From the NCBI GenBank assembly GCA_017848965.1, contig JAFIHA010000005.1, forward strand, positions 16,997 to 80,996: a stretch of DNA of 64,000 nt, given 5' to 3'. A model generated the notes under the pieces. The model did no database searches and had not been told where the DNA came from. It was given only the letters and a program-made list of their open reading frames with translations. Of the stretch, positions 26,048 through 35,031 are shown in pieces (within the stretch, counting starts at the first letter, position 1; every line of letters starts with the position of its first letter). Source of the stretch: Dechloromonas aromatica (nom. nud.) (lineage in GTDB: Bacteria; Pseudomonadota; Gammaproteobacteria; Burkholderiales; Rhodocyclaceae). A program made the position numbers and the translations under genes.

Positions 26048-27676
26048 GTGAATTTATTTAGTTTTGCCAGCATGAAGGGGCGCCTGACCCTGTCCGTCCT
26101 GGTCGCCCTGCTTGGCCTGATCCTGCTCGGCACCTTTCAGGTTCTGCACTTGCGCGCACAACTGCTCGAAGACCGCAAGGCGACGCTGAACGCTGCCATC
26201 GACATCGCCACGAGCACGATCAAGGCTTTTCAGGAACAGGAAGCGAAAGGCGAACTCAGCCGCGAGCAGGCGCAGAAGCACGCGACCGACGCGCTGCGCG
26301 GCATGCGCTACCTCGGACCGGAGTACTTTTACGTTTACGACAGCAAGGGCATGAACGTCATGCATCCGGTCCGTCCGGAATACGTCGGCAAGAGTCACTG
26401 GGACCGCCAGGACAAGCAAGGCAACTACACTGTCCGCGACCTGGTCAAGACCGCACTCGACAAGACCGGCTTCACCGAAACACAGACCGCCAAGCCAGGC
26501 AGCGAGGTCTTGGTGCCCAAGCTGCAGCGCGTCGAGCACTTCGCGCCGTGGGACTGGGTGGTCGGCACCGGGCTCTACATCGACGACCTTGACGCACTGT
26601 TCTACCGGCAACTGCGCAACGTCGGCATGGTCATCGCACTGATCCTCGTGCTGGTCGGTGGCATCACCTGGTGGGTGGCGCGCTCGCTGCTCGCCCAGAT
26701 CGGCGGCGAACCGGCGCTGGCAGTGGCGACGATGAGCCAGGTCGCAGCCGGCGACCTGACAGTCTCGATCAAGAACGCGCGGCCGGGTAGTTTGCTCGGC
26801 GAACTCAATCTGCTGGTCGAATCCCTGCGCCGGATGATGGCAAATATTTCGCAAAACGCCGCTCAGGTGGCGAACGCGGCCCAGGAGATCTCCGACACCT
26901 CGGCCCGCGTTGCCGTCGCTGCCTCGGCCCAGACCGACGCAACGCAGACGATGGCGGCGGCGATGGAAGAATTGACCGTCTCGATCACCCACGTTTCCAG
27001 CAATGCCGGCGAAACCGAGGAACATGCCAGCAGCGCCGCCGAACTCGCCGTCCAGGGCGAACGCAGCGTCGAAACCGTCGCCGCCAATATCGCGACCATG
27101 GCCGGAACCGTCGGCGAAGCCGCCGAGAAGGTGCGCACGCTGTCGGCCAACGCCCAGGAAGTCGCGCGCATCGCTTCGGTGATCAAGGACATCGCCGGCC
27201 AGACCAACCTGCTCGCGCTCAACGCCGCGATCGAGGCTGCCCGCGCCGGCGAACAGGGGCGCGGCTTCGCGGTCGTCGCCGACGAAGTGCGCGTCCTCGC
27301 CGAACGCACCGAGAAGGCAACGCTCGAAATCTCCGGTGTCGTCGAGCGGATTCAGGGCGAAACGCTCAACGCCGCCCGGGTCATGGACGCCGCCCTGCCG
27401 GAAGCGGAGCAGGCACGCGCGACCGCCAGCGACACAACGGAACTGCTGCACCGCATCGCCGAAGGCTCACGGGCGGCCCAGAGCCTGGTTCGCGATGTCG
27501 CCGCATCGACCCGCGAGCAAAGCGAGGCGAGCACCTCGCTGGCCCAGCAGGTCGAACGCATCGCCAATCAGGTCGAAGATACCGGCACGAGCATGCGCAC
27601 CACGGCCCAGGCCGCCCAGTCGTTGCTCGACACCGCGCGCAATCTGAGCGCCGAGACGGCCAGGTTCCGGGTCTGA
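26048..27676 (+). CDS. Methyl-accepting chemotaxis protein with sCache domain
   Basis: Membrane chemoreceptor of 542 residues. Helix 1 is at about residues 12-32. A periplasmic single-Cache (sCache_2) domain covers about 35-190 ([30 protein letters not shown]). Helix 2 is near 192-213, then HAMP, and a methylation/signalling coiled coil with the conserved tip [22 protein letters not shown] start at 26048 after TTGGAGACAAAATC. sCache_2 receptors often sense small carboxylates; the ligand here is unknown. No che genes are nearby. Confidence 0.93.
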   Translation: MNLFSFASMKGRLTLSVLVALLGLILLGTFQVLHLRAQLLEDRKATLNAAIDIATSTIKAFQEQEAKGELSREQAQKHATDALRGMRYLGPEYFYVYDSKGMNVMHPVRPEYVGKSHWDRQDKQGNYTVRDLVKTALDKTGFTETQTAKPGSEVLVPKLQRVEHFAPWDWVVGTGLYIDDLDALFYRQLRNVGMVIALILVLVGGITWWVARSLLAQIGGEPALAVATMSQVAAGDLTVSIKNARPGSLLGELNLLVESLRRMMANISQNAAQVANAAQEISDTSARVAVAASAQTDATQTMAAAMEELTVSITHVSSNAGETEEHASSAAELAVQGERSVETVAANIATMAGTVGEAAEKVRTLSANAQEVARIASVIKDIAGQTNLLALNAAIEAARAGEQGRGFAVVADEVRVLAERTEKATLEISGVVERIQGETLNAARVMDAALPEAEQARATASDTTELLHRIAEGSRAAQSLVRDVAASTREQSEASTSLAQQVERIANQVEDTGTSMRTTAQAAQSLLDTARNLSAETARFRV

Positions 27677-27739
27677 CGGACAGCCGCCGGCGTTACTCGC
27701 CCGTTATAATCCGCGGACTCGAATCCGCGGATTATTGTC

Positions 27740-28723
27740 ATGGCCATCATCCGGTGCAACAAATGCGCACTGCTCGCCGAGCATCCTGATGAAGTTGTCG
27801 GCAAGAACGTCGCCTGCCCGAAATGCGGTGCGCCAACACCGGTCTATCCGACACTTTTCTTCATCGAAAAACTGCTCGACAAGTACTTTGCCGCACAGCG
27901 CGAAGTGATCCGCCTGACCCCGGGCACCGCCACGACACCACCGCCCCCCGCGCCGGCCAGCGAGATCGCCGGGATCGACCTCGCCAATACCGACTTCCTG
28001 GCCAGCGAGTTGCAGCACGGTCCGATCTACGACTGGTTCCGCAAGAAACAGATCAAGGTCCAGGCCAACACGCGCGGCGTCGACACCAGTGGCTTCTTCG
28101 ACGAAGTGGCCGAAGCCATCGGCGCCAACCTGCCGGTACTCAAGGAAGTGCTGGAGCGCATCCGCTGGTCGCAGCAGAAGGAGCACGCCAGCGCGACGAT
28201 CAACCTGGACAGGAAGTCGCCGGAAGAGGCCAAAGCCATCTCCACCTTCTGCCAGCAGCTCTACGACTTTTCCTTCGTCGCCAAGTGCTTCCACAACAAG
28301 CCGGAAAACAACGTTCGGCTGATCCTGCAGACGGCGCCGACCATCCGCAATTTTTTCAACGGCGAATGGCTGGAATGGCATGCGCTGATGAGCTGCCTGC
28401 GCTACGCCAAGGAGCGCCAACGCCGCTTTTCCTGCACGCGCGGCCTCGAACTGACGCTGAGCAACGGCGACCCGTACGAAATTGATGTTTTCATGCTGAT
28501 CGACGGTGACACGCCAATCTGCATCGAATGCAAGAGCGGCGAATTCCGCCAGAACATCGACCGCTACCTGGCGCTGAAAAAACGTCTGGGCCTGGCGGGA
28601 AAACAGTTCGTAATGTGCATCGCCGGACTCAGCGACGAAAACGCCAAAGCCTTCTCGGCCATGTATGACCTGAGTTTCGTCAACGAACGGGGAGTCGCCG
28701 GACATCTGAGCCGCCTTTTCTGA
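27740..28723 (+). CDS. Zinc-ribbon protein with C-terminal PD-(D/E)XK nuclease domain (Card1/DUF1887-like)
   Basis: A 327-residue protein. Residues 1-35 are a zinc ribbon with Cys6-x2-Cys9 and Cys26-x2-Cys29. A proline-rich linker (60-73) and a helical middle domain follow. Residues 205-327 look like a restriction-endonuclease fold: GEWLEWHAL (Glu209/Glu212), EIDVF (Asp249) and CIECKSG (Glu263-x-Lys265), with a C-terminal alpha/beta tail. This arrangement resembles the nuclease half of Card1/Can2 effectors (DUF1887), but no CARF domain is present. Alone between a chemoreceptor and a SagB gene; role unknown, nucleic-acid processing or defence possible. Confidence 0.75.
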   Translation: MAIIRCNKCALLAEHPDEVVGKNVACPKCGAPTPVYPTLFFIEKLLDKYFAAQREVIRLTPGTATTPPPPAPASEIAGIDLANTDFLASELQHGPIYDWFRKKQIKVQANTRGVDTSGFFDEVAEAIGANLPVLKEVLERIRWSQQKEHASATINLDRKSPEEAKAISTFCQQLYDFSFVAKCFHNKPENNVRLILQTAPTIRNFFNGEWLEWHALMSCLRYAKERQRRFSCTRGLELTLSNGDPYEIDVFMLIDGDTPICIECKSGEFRQNIDRYLALKKRLGLAGKQFVMCIAGLSDENAKAFSAMYDLSFVNERGVAGHLSRLF

Positions 28724-28737
28724 GCGGGAGACTCCGG

Positions 28738-28766
28738 AAAAAAATACGCCGCCCAGCGGGCGGCGT
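28738..28766 (-). terminator. Strong hairpin with U-tract on the minus strand
   Basis: ACGCCGCCC and GGGCGGCGT (28746-28754, 28758-28766) form a 9-bp GC stem with a 3-base loop. The run of seven A at 28738-28744 means the U-tract lies on the minus-strand transcript, yet no minus-strand gene is upstream of it. On the plus strand it stands 22 bases after the nuclease gene but lacks a T-run. It may end an unannotated minus-strand RNA or act weakly for the nuclease gene. Confidence 0.6.
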
Positions 28767-28967
28767 CGGCAGCAGGCATCCCGGACCGGCCGGGGCCATG
28801 GCACAGGCAGCAAGAATCTGCCTTCGCGGGTGAGCTTGTTTTTGTTGCCGGCAATTATCGGCTTGCGATGTTTCATTTTCGTTGCCGGGAGTCTTCTGGC
28901 CAACAACCGGTCTACACCGGCACAGCCCTTGCTCCCCTACAACGAAAACCAGGAAAGACCGCTCGCC

Positions 28968-30596
28968 GTGTCGGATAGCCCACAAAACCCACTGCGCCTT
29001 TACCACGCTCGCACCAAGCACGCTTTCGATGCCTACGCCGAAGGCCCCGGTCAGCTCGACTGGGATGCCCAGCCGGCGCCGTTCCGCCATTACCCAGGGG
29101 CGCCGGTGCTCGAACTGCCGCTGGCCGCCGATCGTTTCGAACGCGCTTACGGCCGACTCGCCGAACAGCCTCCAGCCCCGGTGCCGCCCACGCTGGAAAG
29201 TCTCGGTGCGCTGTTCGAACTGTCGTTCGCCATCTCGGCCTGGAAATGCTGGGGGCCGAACCGCTGGGCGCTGCGCTGCAACCCGTCGTCCGGCAACCTT
29301 CATCCGGTCGAGGCCTGGGCGCTGTGCGGCGGCCTGCCCGGCGTGCCCGACGGCCTGCACCACTACGATCCTGAGCGGCACGCGCTGGAACATCGCGTCC
29401 TCGTCCCGCCCGGCGACGCCGCGCCCTGGCTGGCCATCGCGTTGTCGTCGGCAATGTGGAGGGAGGCCTGGAAGTACGGCGAGCGCGCCTTCCGCTATTG
29501 CCAGCTCGACGTCGGCCACGCCCTCGGCGCCCTCGCCTACGCCGCCGAGCTGCTCGGCTGGCGGCTGCGCCCGCTCGCCATCGGCGGCGACGAACTCGGC
29601 GGTCTGCTCGGGCTCGACCGCGAAACCGATTTCCCGGCCGGCCGCTACGCCTACACCGAACGCGAGGAAGCCGAAATCCTGCTCGTCGTCGACGCCCCCG
29701 GCCTCGCCGCGCCGCCCGCCGTCGCCAGTTTGCGGACGCGCCACGCCGGCGCCGGCTGGCTCGGCCGGCCGAGCCGGATCGACCCGGCGCCCGGCTACCG
29801 CTGGCCGCTGGTCGACCAGGCGGCGGCTGCCAGCCGCACCCCGGAGAGCATCCCGGTTTCAGCGCCGCCGGGAAAACTCGACGAGTTTCCGCCGCTGCCG
29901 CCACACCCAACCACCGTCGGCGCCGCGCAGCTGATCCGCCAGCGGCGCAGCGGCCAGCGTTTCGACCCACGCCAGACGCTGCCGCGCGCCGCCTTCCTGC
30001 GCCTGCTCGACGCCACGCTGGCGCGCCCGCGCGCCCCGTTCATCGGGCAGACGGCGCCGACGCGGGTCCATCTGCTGCTCTTTGTGCTGCGCGTGGACGG
30101 CCTCGACAGCGGCCTCTACCTGTTGCCGCGCGGCGGCGCCGGCGACGAACTGGCGACGACGCTGGCCGCCCGTTTCCCGGACGCGACCCCGGTCGACGAC
30201 TGCCCACCGCACCTCGGCCTGCGCCGCCTGACCCGGGCCAGCCTGCCGGAACTGCAACGCCTGGCGCGCGCCCTCAACTGCCACCAGGACATCGCCGCGA
30301 CCAGCGCCTTCTCGCTCGGCATGCTCGCCGATTTCACCACCGCCGACGGCGCCGGCTACCGCGAACTGCTGCGCGAGGCCGGGCGCGTCGGCCAGGCGCT
30401 CTACCTCGAAGCCGAAGCCGCCGGCGTGCGCGGCACCGGCATCGGCTGCTTCTTCGACGATCCGGTACACGAGGTCGCCGGACTAGGCGGCGAACGCTGG
30501 CAGAGCGTCTATCACTTCACCGTCGGCACGCCGGTGATCGACGAGCGCATCGAAAGCTCGCCGCCCTACCCGCAACGACAACAGGAAGAATCATGA
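28968..30596 (+). CDS. SagB-type dehydrogenase (double nitroreductase domain)
   Basis: A 542-residue flavoprotein built of two nitroreductase-like domains. The first has RWALRCNPSSGNLHPVEAWA (SagB/ThcOx signature) and YCQLDVGHALGALAYAA; the second has AAQLIRQRRSGQRFDP near residue 325 and VGQALYLEAEAAGVRGTGIG. Members include azoline oxidases of peptide maturation and stand-alone FMN dehydrogenases. No YcaO or precursor peptide is adjacent, so the substrate is open. I chose GTG at 28968 (MSDSPQNPLRLYHARTKHAF) behind AGGAAAG, because the upstream frame encodes an atypical hydrophobic leader. Its end overlaps the ankyrin gene by ATGA. Confidence 0.88.
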   Translation: MSDSPQNPLRLYHARTKHAFDAYAEGPGQLDWDAQPAPFRHYPGAPVLELPLAADRFERAYGRLAEQPPAPVPPTLESLGALFELSFAISAWKCWGPNRWALRCNPSSGNLHPVEAWALCGGLPGVPDGLHHYDPERHALEHRVLVPPGDAAPWLAIALSSAMWREAWKYGERAFRYCQLDVGHALGALAYAAELLGWRLRPLAIGGDELGGLLGLDRETDFPAGRYAYTEREEAEILLVVDAPGLAAPPAVASLRTRHAGAGWLGRPSRIDPAPGYRWPLVDQAAAASRTPESIPVSAPPGKLDEFPPLPPHPTTVGAAQLIRQRRSGQRFDPRQTLPRAAFLRLLDATLARPRAPFIGQTAPTRVHLLLFVLRVDGLDSGLYLLPRGGAGDELATTLAARFPDATPVDDCPPHLGLRRLTRASLPELQRLARALNCHQDIAATSAFSLGMLADFTTADGAGYRELLREAGRVGQALYLEAEAAGVRGTGIGCFFDDPVHEVAGLGGERWQSVYHFTVGTPVIDERIESSPPYPQRQQEES

Positions 30597-31033
30597 GCCC
30601 AAGCCTCGCCCAATTCCTCGACCACCATGGTTTTCCCCGCGACCGCTTATCGGCGCCGCAGGCCGACGGCCGCTTCACGCCGCTGATGCGCGCCTGCAAG
30701 GAAGGCCGCCTCGACATCGTCGACGAACTGCTGACGCACGGCGTCGACCTCGCGGTCAGCAACATCGATGGCTGCAACGCGCTCTGGCTCGCCTGCTACA
30801 ACGGCAATCCGGGACTGGTCCAGCGGCTGATCGACGCCGGCATCGAAATCGACCGCCAGAACGGCAACGGCGCCACCTGCCTGATGTATGTGTCCTCGAA
30901 CGGCAAGGCCGATCTGGTCAAGTTGCTGCTGACCAACGGCGCCGACCCGGCGCTGCGCAACTTCGACGATTTCAGCGCGCTCGACCTGGCATCGACGATC
31001 GACTGCCTGCGGCTGCTGAAGCAGGCCGCCTGA
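30593..31033 (+). CDS. Ankyrin-repeat protein
   Basis: A 146-residue protein consisting largely of about three ankyrin repeats (DGRFTPLMRACKEGRLDIVD, GCNALWLACYNGNPGLVQRL, NGATCLMYVSSNGKADLVKL) with a partial final repeat. No signal peptide; cytosolic protein-protein interaction module. It starts inside the stop of the SagB-type gene (ATGA) behind CAGGAAGAATC, so the pair is translationally coupled and the proteins probably act together, for example as partner or stabiliser of the flavoenzyme. Confidence 0.88.
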   Translation: MSPSLAQFLDHHGFPRDRLSAPQADGRFTPLMRACKEGRLDIVDELLTHGVDLAVSNIDGCNALWLACYNGNPGLVQRLIDAGIEIDRQNGNGATCLMYVSSNGKADLVKLLLTNGADPALRNFDDFSALDLASTIDCLRLLKQAA

Positions 31034-31423
31034 TCAGCCCCAGATCCGCGTCGCGCCGACGCTGAGCAGGCCGAGCCAGGTCGCCGTCAGCGAGCCGGTG
31101 AGGTGGATCGCGGCGAGCCCGATGGCGAGCGCCGGTTGGCCGGCGAGCAGACGCTCGACGACTTCGGCGGAAAAGGTCGAGAAGGTGGTCAAGCCACCGA
31201 GGAAGCCGGTGATCGCGAACAGCTTGAGCGCCAGCGGCAAGCCGGAGGTGAGATGAAAGACGCCAACGGCAACGCCGATCAGGTAGCCGCCGATCAGGTT
31301 GGCGGCGAGCGTGCCCACGGGCAGCGCGACGAACAGCGGGTTGAGCGCCAGGCCGAGCAACCAGCGCGACCAGGCACCGAAAGCGGCACCCAGTCCAACG
31401 GCAGCGAATCCGATTGCGTTCAT
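31034..31423 (-). CDS. crcB: Fluoride exporter CrcB/Fluc
   Basis: Small dimeric fluoride channel of the inner membrane, 129 residues with four hydrophobic helices. Conserved words: GAAFGAWSRWLLGL, GTLAANLIGGYLIG (with the key Asn) and GFLGGLTTFSTFSAE (the Phe-box and sodium-site region). Strong ribosome site AAAGGAGGGGGT before the ATG. I looked for a fluoride riboswitch in the 168 bases upstream and saw none. Convergent, touching the ankyrin gene. Confidence 0.95.
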   Translation of the reverse strand: MNAIGFAAVGLGAAFGAWSRWLLGLALNPLFVALPVGTLAANLIGGYLIGVAVGVFHLTSGLPLALKLFAITGFLGGLTTFSTFSAEVVERLLAGQPALAIGLAAIHLTGSLTATWLGLLSVGATRIWG

Positions 31424-31591
31424 ACCCCCTCCTTTTGCCCGATTCTACCGCGAGTCATCCGGCATGCCGCAACGGAAGTCCGCAACAAAACCGCCGCCCC
31501 AATGTCACAATAGCGCCTTTCGAACGGGGAGCGCCGACAAAAGCTAGAAGCGGCGCCAGCAGCATGGCCCAGGAAGGGCACGGGAGAACGC

Positions 31592-33163
31592 ATGGAATTT
31601 CAGGACTTTGCCGACATCGAGAAGGCAACCAAGCGCGGCCGCCGGGAGTTCAGCCGGCTCGGCATGGGCTTGCTGTTCGTCGTCTGCATCATGATCTATA
31701 CCGCGCTCGGCATCGGCATCACCGGCCCCCAGGGCATCATGCTGGTGGTTGCCTCGATGATCGGCGGTTACATGGCGATGAACATCGGCGCCAACGACGT
31801 CGCCAACAACGTCGGCCCGGCGGTCGGCTCGCACGCCATCACCATGACCGGCGCCATCGTCATCGCCGCCATCTTCGAGATGGCCGGCGCCCTGATCGCT
31901 GGCGGCGATGTGGTGGCGACGATCCGTGGCGGCATCATCAAGCCGGACGCCATCCTCGACAGCAACCGCTTCATCTGGCTGATGACGGCCTCGTTGCTCG
32001 CCGGCGCCTTGTGGCTGAACTTCGCCACCGCCATCGGCGCCCCGGTATCGACCACCCATTCCATCGTCGGTGCCGTCCTCGGCGCAGGCATTGCCGCTGG
32101 CGGCATGAATGCCGCCAACTGGGGAACGATGAGCAGCATCGCCGCCAGCTGGGTAATCTCGCCGGTGCTCGGCGGCATCGTCGCCGCCGCCTTCCTGTTC
32201 TGGATCAAGCGGGCGATCACCTACCAGTCCGACATGGTCGCCGCCGCCCAGCGCACGGTGCCCATCCTGATCGGCCTGATGGCTTTCTCCTTTTCGACCT
32301 ACCTGATCCTCAAGGGGCTCAACAAGATCTGGAAAGTCGATTTCCTGACCGCCGGCACCATCGGTGCCGCCATCGGCGTCCTCACCTGGTGGCTGATGAC
32401 CGGCTCGCTGCGCCGCCGCGCCGGCCGGATGGACAATACCAAGGCCAGCATCAACGCGCTGTTCACCGTGCCGCTGATCTGCGCCGCCGCCCTGCTCAGC
32501 TTTGCTCACGGCGCCAACGACGTCGCCAACGCCATCGGCCCGCTGGCCGCCATCGCCGACACCGTGATCCACGGCAAGCTGTCGGCCAAGGCCGGCATCC
32601 CGCTCTGGGTCATGCTGGTCGGCGCCATCGGCATCTCGCTCGGCCTGACGCTGTACGGTCCGAAACTGATCCGCACCGTCGGCAGCGAAATCACCGAACT
32701 CGACCAGATGCGCGCCTTCTGCATCGCCATGTCGGCGGCGGTCACCGTCATCGTCGCCTCGCAACTCGGGCTGCCGGTCAGTTCGACGCACATCGCCCTG
32801 GGCGGCGTTTTCGGTGTCGGTTTCCTGCGCGAATTCCTGAAGACCAATTACTCGCAGATGCTCGATGAAATCAAGGAGCACCACCTCGGCGAGGACAAGG
32901 AGGTGGTCGAAGCCTACCTCAACCGCTTCACCAAGGCTGGCGTCAAGGAAAAGCGGGAGATGCTCGACCAGTTGAAAGCGCGTACCGCCCAGGCCGATCT
33001 GTCGAAGTACGAGCGCAAGCAGATGCGCCGCGTCTACCGTCATGAACTGGTCAAGCGCTCGGCGGTGTTCAAGATCGCCGCCGCCTGGATCGTCACCGTG
33101 CCCGCCTCGGCACTGATGGCGGCGATGATCTATTACATGATCTTCGGCATCGTCCATGCCTGA
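31592..33163 (+). CDS. PHO4/PiT-family inorganic phosphate transporter (long form)
   Basis: Inner-membrane transporter of 523 residues. Both copies of the PiT signature are present: GANDVANNVGPAVGS near residue 66 and GANDVANAIGPLAA near 308, each followed by a PVSTTH or PVSSTH element. A charged cytoplasmic segment (about 420-490) precedes the final helix. This longer architecture differs from the 335-residue PiT at 33.9 kb. Low-affinity phosphate uptake is the default role; sulfate or another oxyanion cannot be excluded. Own transcription unit. Confidence 0.9.
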   Translation: MEFQDFADIEKATKRGRREFSRLGMGLLFVVCIMIYTALGIGITGPQGIMLVVASMIGGYMAMNIGANDVANNVGPAVGSHAITMTGAIVIAAIFEMAGALIAGGDVVATIRGGIIKPDAILDSNRFIWLMTASLLAGALWLNFATAIGAPVSTTHSIVGAVLGAGIAAGGMNAANWGTMSSIAASWVISPVLGGIVAAAFLFWIKRAITYQSDMVAAAQRTVPILIGLMAFSFSTYLILKGLNKIWKVDFLTAGTIGAAIGVLTWWLMTGSLRRRAGRMDNTKASINALFTVPLICAAALLSFAHGANDVANAIGPLAAIADTVIHGKLSAKAGIPLWVMLVGAIGISLGLTLYGPKLIRTVGSEITELDQMRAFCIAMSAAVTVIVASQLGLPVSSTHIALGGVFGVGFLREFLKTNYSQMLDEIKEHHLGEDKEVVEAYLNRFTKAGVKEKREMLDQLKARTAQADLSKYERKQMRRVYRHELVKRSAVFKIAAAWIVTVPASALMAAMIYYMIFGIVHA

Positions 33164-33263
33164 CCGGTCGGCGGGAAATCTCGCGCCGGCTTGATCCAGC
33201 GCAACCCGCCTCCAGCCCGGGTGCTAAAATGGCGTTTTGTCACAAAAGTTAAACAAAATCGTC

Positions 33264-33908
33264 ATGTTCGGCGCCTTGATGCCCAAAGAGGGCAAATATT
33301 TCGACCACTTCAACGCTCACGGCGCACTTGTCGCCCAGGGCGGCAGCACGCTCCGCCAATTGATCGACGTCCTGTCCAATGGTGCCGAGGAAGGCAAGGC
33401 GCAGGCCCTTGCCGACGAGATCGACCGCCTGGAAAGCGCAGCCGACAAGATCACCCACGAGGTCCTGGCGCAATTGCACAGCGCCTTCATCACGCCGTTC
33501 GACCGCGACGAGATCCACGAACTGATCAACGGCATGGACAACATCCTCGACATGACGCAGGACGTTGCCGAAGCGATGGCGCTCTACGACATCCACCGCA
33601 TTCCGGCCGAAGCCCGCGCCATGGCCGAGATCACCGAGCGTAGCTGCCAGAAGGTCACCGAACTGGTGAAGCTGTTGCGCAACATGGACAACGGCCCGAG
33701 CATCCTCAAGCTCTGCCATGAAATCGACGCATACGAATCCGAAGTCGACCGCATGCTGCGCGTCTCGATGTCGCGCATCTTCCGCGAGGAGCCGGATGTC
33801 CGCGAAGTGATCAAGCTCAAGGAAATCTACCAGTTGCTGGAATCGGTGACCGACCGCTGCAAGGATGTCGCCGGTACGGTCGAAGCCATCGTCCTCGAAA
33901 ACTCCTGA
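33264..33908 (+). CDS. DUF47-family PhoU-like protein (Pit accessory factor)
   Basis: A 214-residue all-helical cytosolic protein of the DUF47/TIGR00153 family, distantly related to PhoU (LIDVLSNGAEEGKAQALADE, ADKITHEVLAQLHSAFITPF, DREIHELINGMDN-like block). Such proteins are nearly always encoded directly before a PiT permease and affect its activity. Here the next gene starts 9 bases later and is one. An upstream TTG could extend the frame by nine codons; ATG at 33264 gives the standard N-terminus MFGALMPKEGKYF. Confidence 0.93.
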   Translation: MFGALMPKEGKYFDHFNAHGALVAQGGSTLRQLIDVLSNGAEEGKAQALADEIDRLESAADKITHEVLAQLHSAFITPFDRDEIHELINGMDNILDMTQDVAEAMALYDIHRIPAEARAMAEITERSCQKVTELVKLLRNMDNGPSILKLCHEIDAYESEVDRMLRVSMSRIFREEPDVREVIKLKEIYQLLESVTDRCKDVAGTVEAIVLENS

Positions 33909-33916
33909 GTCCGGGC

Positions 33917-34924
33917 ATGGAAGCCATCCACATGAGCCTCGGGGTGGTCGTCACCCTGGTGGTCGTGGCGTTGCTGTTCGATTTCATGAACGGCTTTCAT
34001 GACGCCGCCAACTCGATCGCCACCATTGTCTCGACCCGCGTCCTGAAGCCGCATCACGCGGTGATCTGGGCCGCCTCGTTCAACTTCCTGGCCTACTTCC
34101 TGTTCCACCTGAAAGTCGCCGCGACCATCGGCAAGGGCACCATCGACCCGAGCATCGTCGACCACTACGTGATCTTCGGCGCGCTGGTCGGCGCCATCGC
34201 CTGGAACATCATCACCTGGTACTACGGCATTCCCTCGTCTTCGTCGCACGCGCTGGTCGGCGGCCTGGTCGGCGCCGCGGTCGCCAAGGCCGGCTTCGGC
34301 AGCCTGGTCACGGCCGGCGTGCTGAAGATCATCGCCTTCATTTTCGTCGCCCCGCTGCTCGGCTTCTTCATCGGCGGCCTGTTGATGGTCGGCGTCTCGT
34401 GGATCTGCCGCGACATGGCGCCACGCAAGGTGGACAAGCACTTCCGCCGCTTCCAGCTGCTCTCCGCCGCCGCCTACAGCCTCGGCCACGGCGGTAACGA
34501 CGCGCAGAAGACGGTCGGCATCATCTGGTTGATCCTGATCGCCGCCGGCATGTCGACCACCGAATCGGAAATCCCCAGCTGGGTCGTTTTCGCCTGCTAC
34601 ACGGCGATGGGACTGGGCACCATGTTCGGCGGCTGGCGCATCGTCAAGACCATGGGCAACCGCATCACCAAGCTCAATCAGGCGCGCGGCTTCTGCGCCA
34701 ACAGCGGCGGCGCCGTCACCCTGTTCCTGGCTTCCGCCTTCGGCATCCCGGTGTCGACCACGCACACCATCACCGGCGCCATCGCCGGCGTCGGCACCAC
34801 GCGCGGCACCCGCCACGTGCGCTGGGGCGTCGCCGGTGGCATCGTCTGGGCGTGGATCCTGACCATCCCGTGCAGCGCGCTGATGGCCGCCCTCGGTTGG
34901 TACATCGGCCGCCTGATCCTCTGA
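33917..34924 (+). CDS. pit: Low-affinity inorganic phosphate transporter PitA
   Basis: Metal-phosphate:proton symporter of 335 residues with about ten helices. The first signature is FDFMNGFHDAANSIATIV, followed by SSSSHALVGG; the second half has LGHGGNDAQKTVGII and PVSTTHTITGAIAGVG. The start ATG at 33917 is 9 bases after the DUF47 gene; MSLGVVV five codons later is an alternative. It forms a two-gene operon with DUF47 and ends in a strong terminator. Confidence 0.95.
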   Translation: MEAIHMSLGVVVTLVVVALLFDFMNGFHDAANSIATIVSTRVLKPHHAVIWAASFNFLAYFLFHLKVAATIGKGTIDPSIVDHYVIFGALVGAIAWNIITWYYGIPSSSSHALVGGLVGAAVAKAGFGSLVTAGVLKIIAFIFVAPLLGFFIGGLLMVGVSWICRDMAPRKVDKHFRRFQLLSAAAYSLGHGGNDAQKTVGIIWLILIAAGMSTTESEIPSWVVFACYTAMGLGTMFGGWRIVKTMGNRITKLNQARGFCANSGGAVTLFLASAFGIPVSTTHTITGAIAGVGTTRGTRHVRWGVAGGIVWAWILTIPCSALMAALGWYIGRLIL

Positions 34925-34939
34925 TCAACGCCACCGCGC

Positions 34940-34974
34940 AAACGGGCCGGCCAAGCGCCGGCCCGTTTCGTTTT
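34940..34974 (+). terminator. Terminator after pit
   Basis: A perfect 12-bp stem, AAACGGGCCGGC with GCCGGCCCGTTT (34940-34951 and 34957-34968), 5-base loop, followed by CGTTTT. It stands 16 bases after the pit stop. Confidence 0.85.
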
Positions 34975-35031
34975 CCGGGAGCGCGGCGCTGTTAGAATGT
35001 CGCTTTACCGAATCGCCCACGCCGGCCACCC

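Noticed and set aside
29456-31033. 525-codon frame ending in the ankyrin protein
   Set aside because: The first ~380 codons are an Arg/Ala/Pro-rich shadow of the SagB gene; the real ankyrin gene starts at 30593.
31424-31591. Fluoride riboswitch before crcB
   Set aside because: Looked for the conserved fluoride aptamer pattern upstream of the gene on the minus strand; only a strong ribosome site is present.
33219-33263. Pho box before the DUF47-pit operon
   Set aside because: One half-site-like TTGTCAC is present, but the second repeat (GTTAAAC) does not match the consensus.
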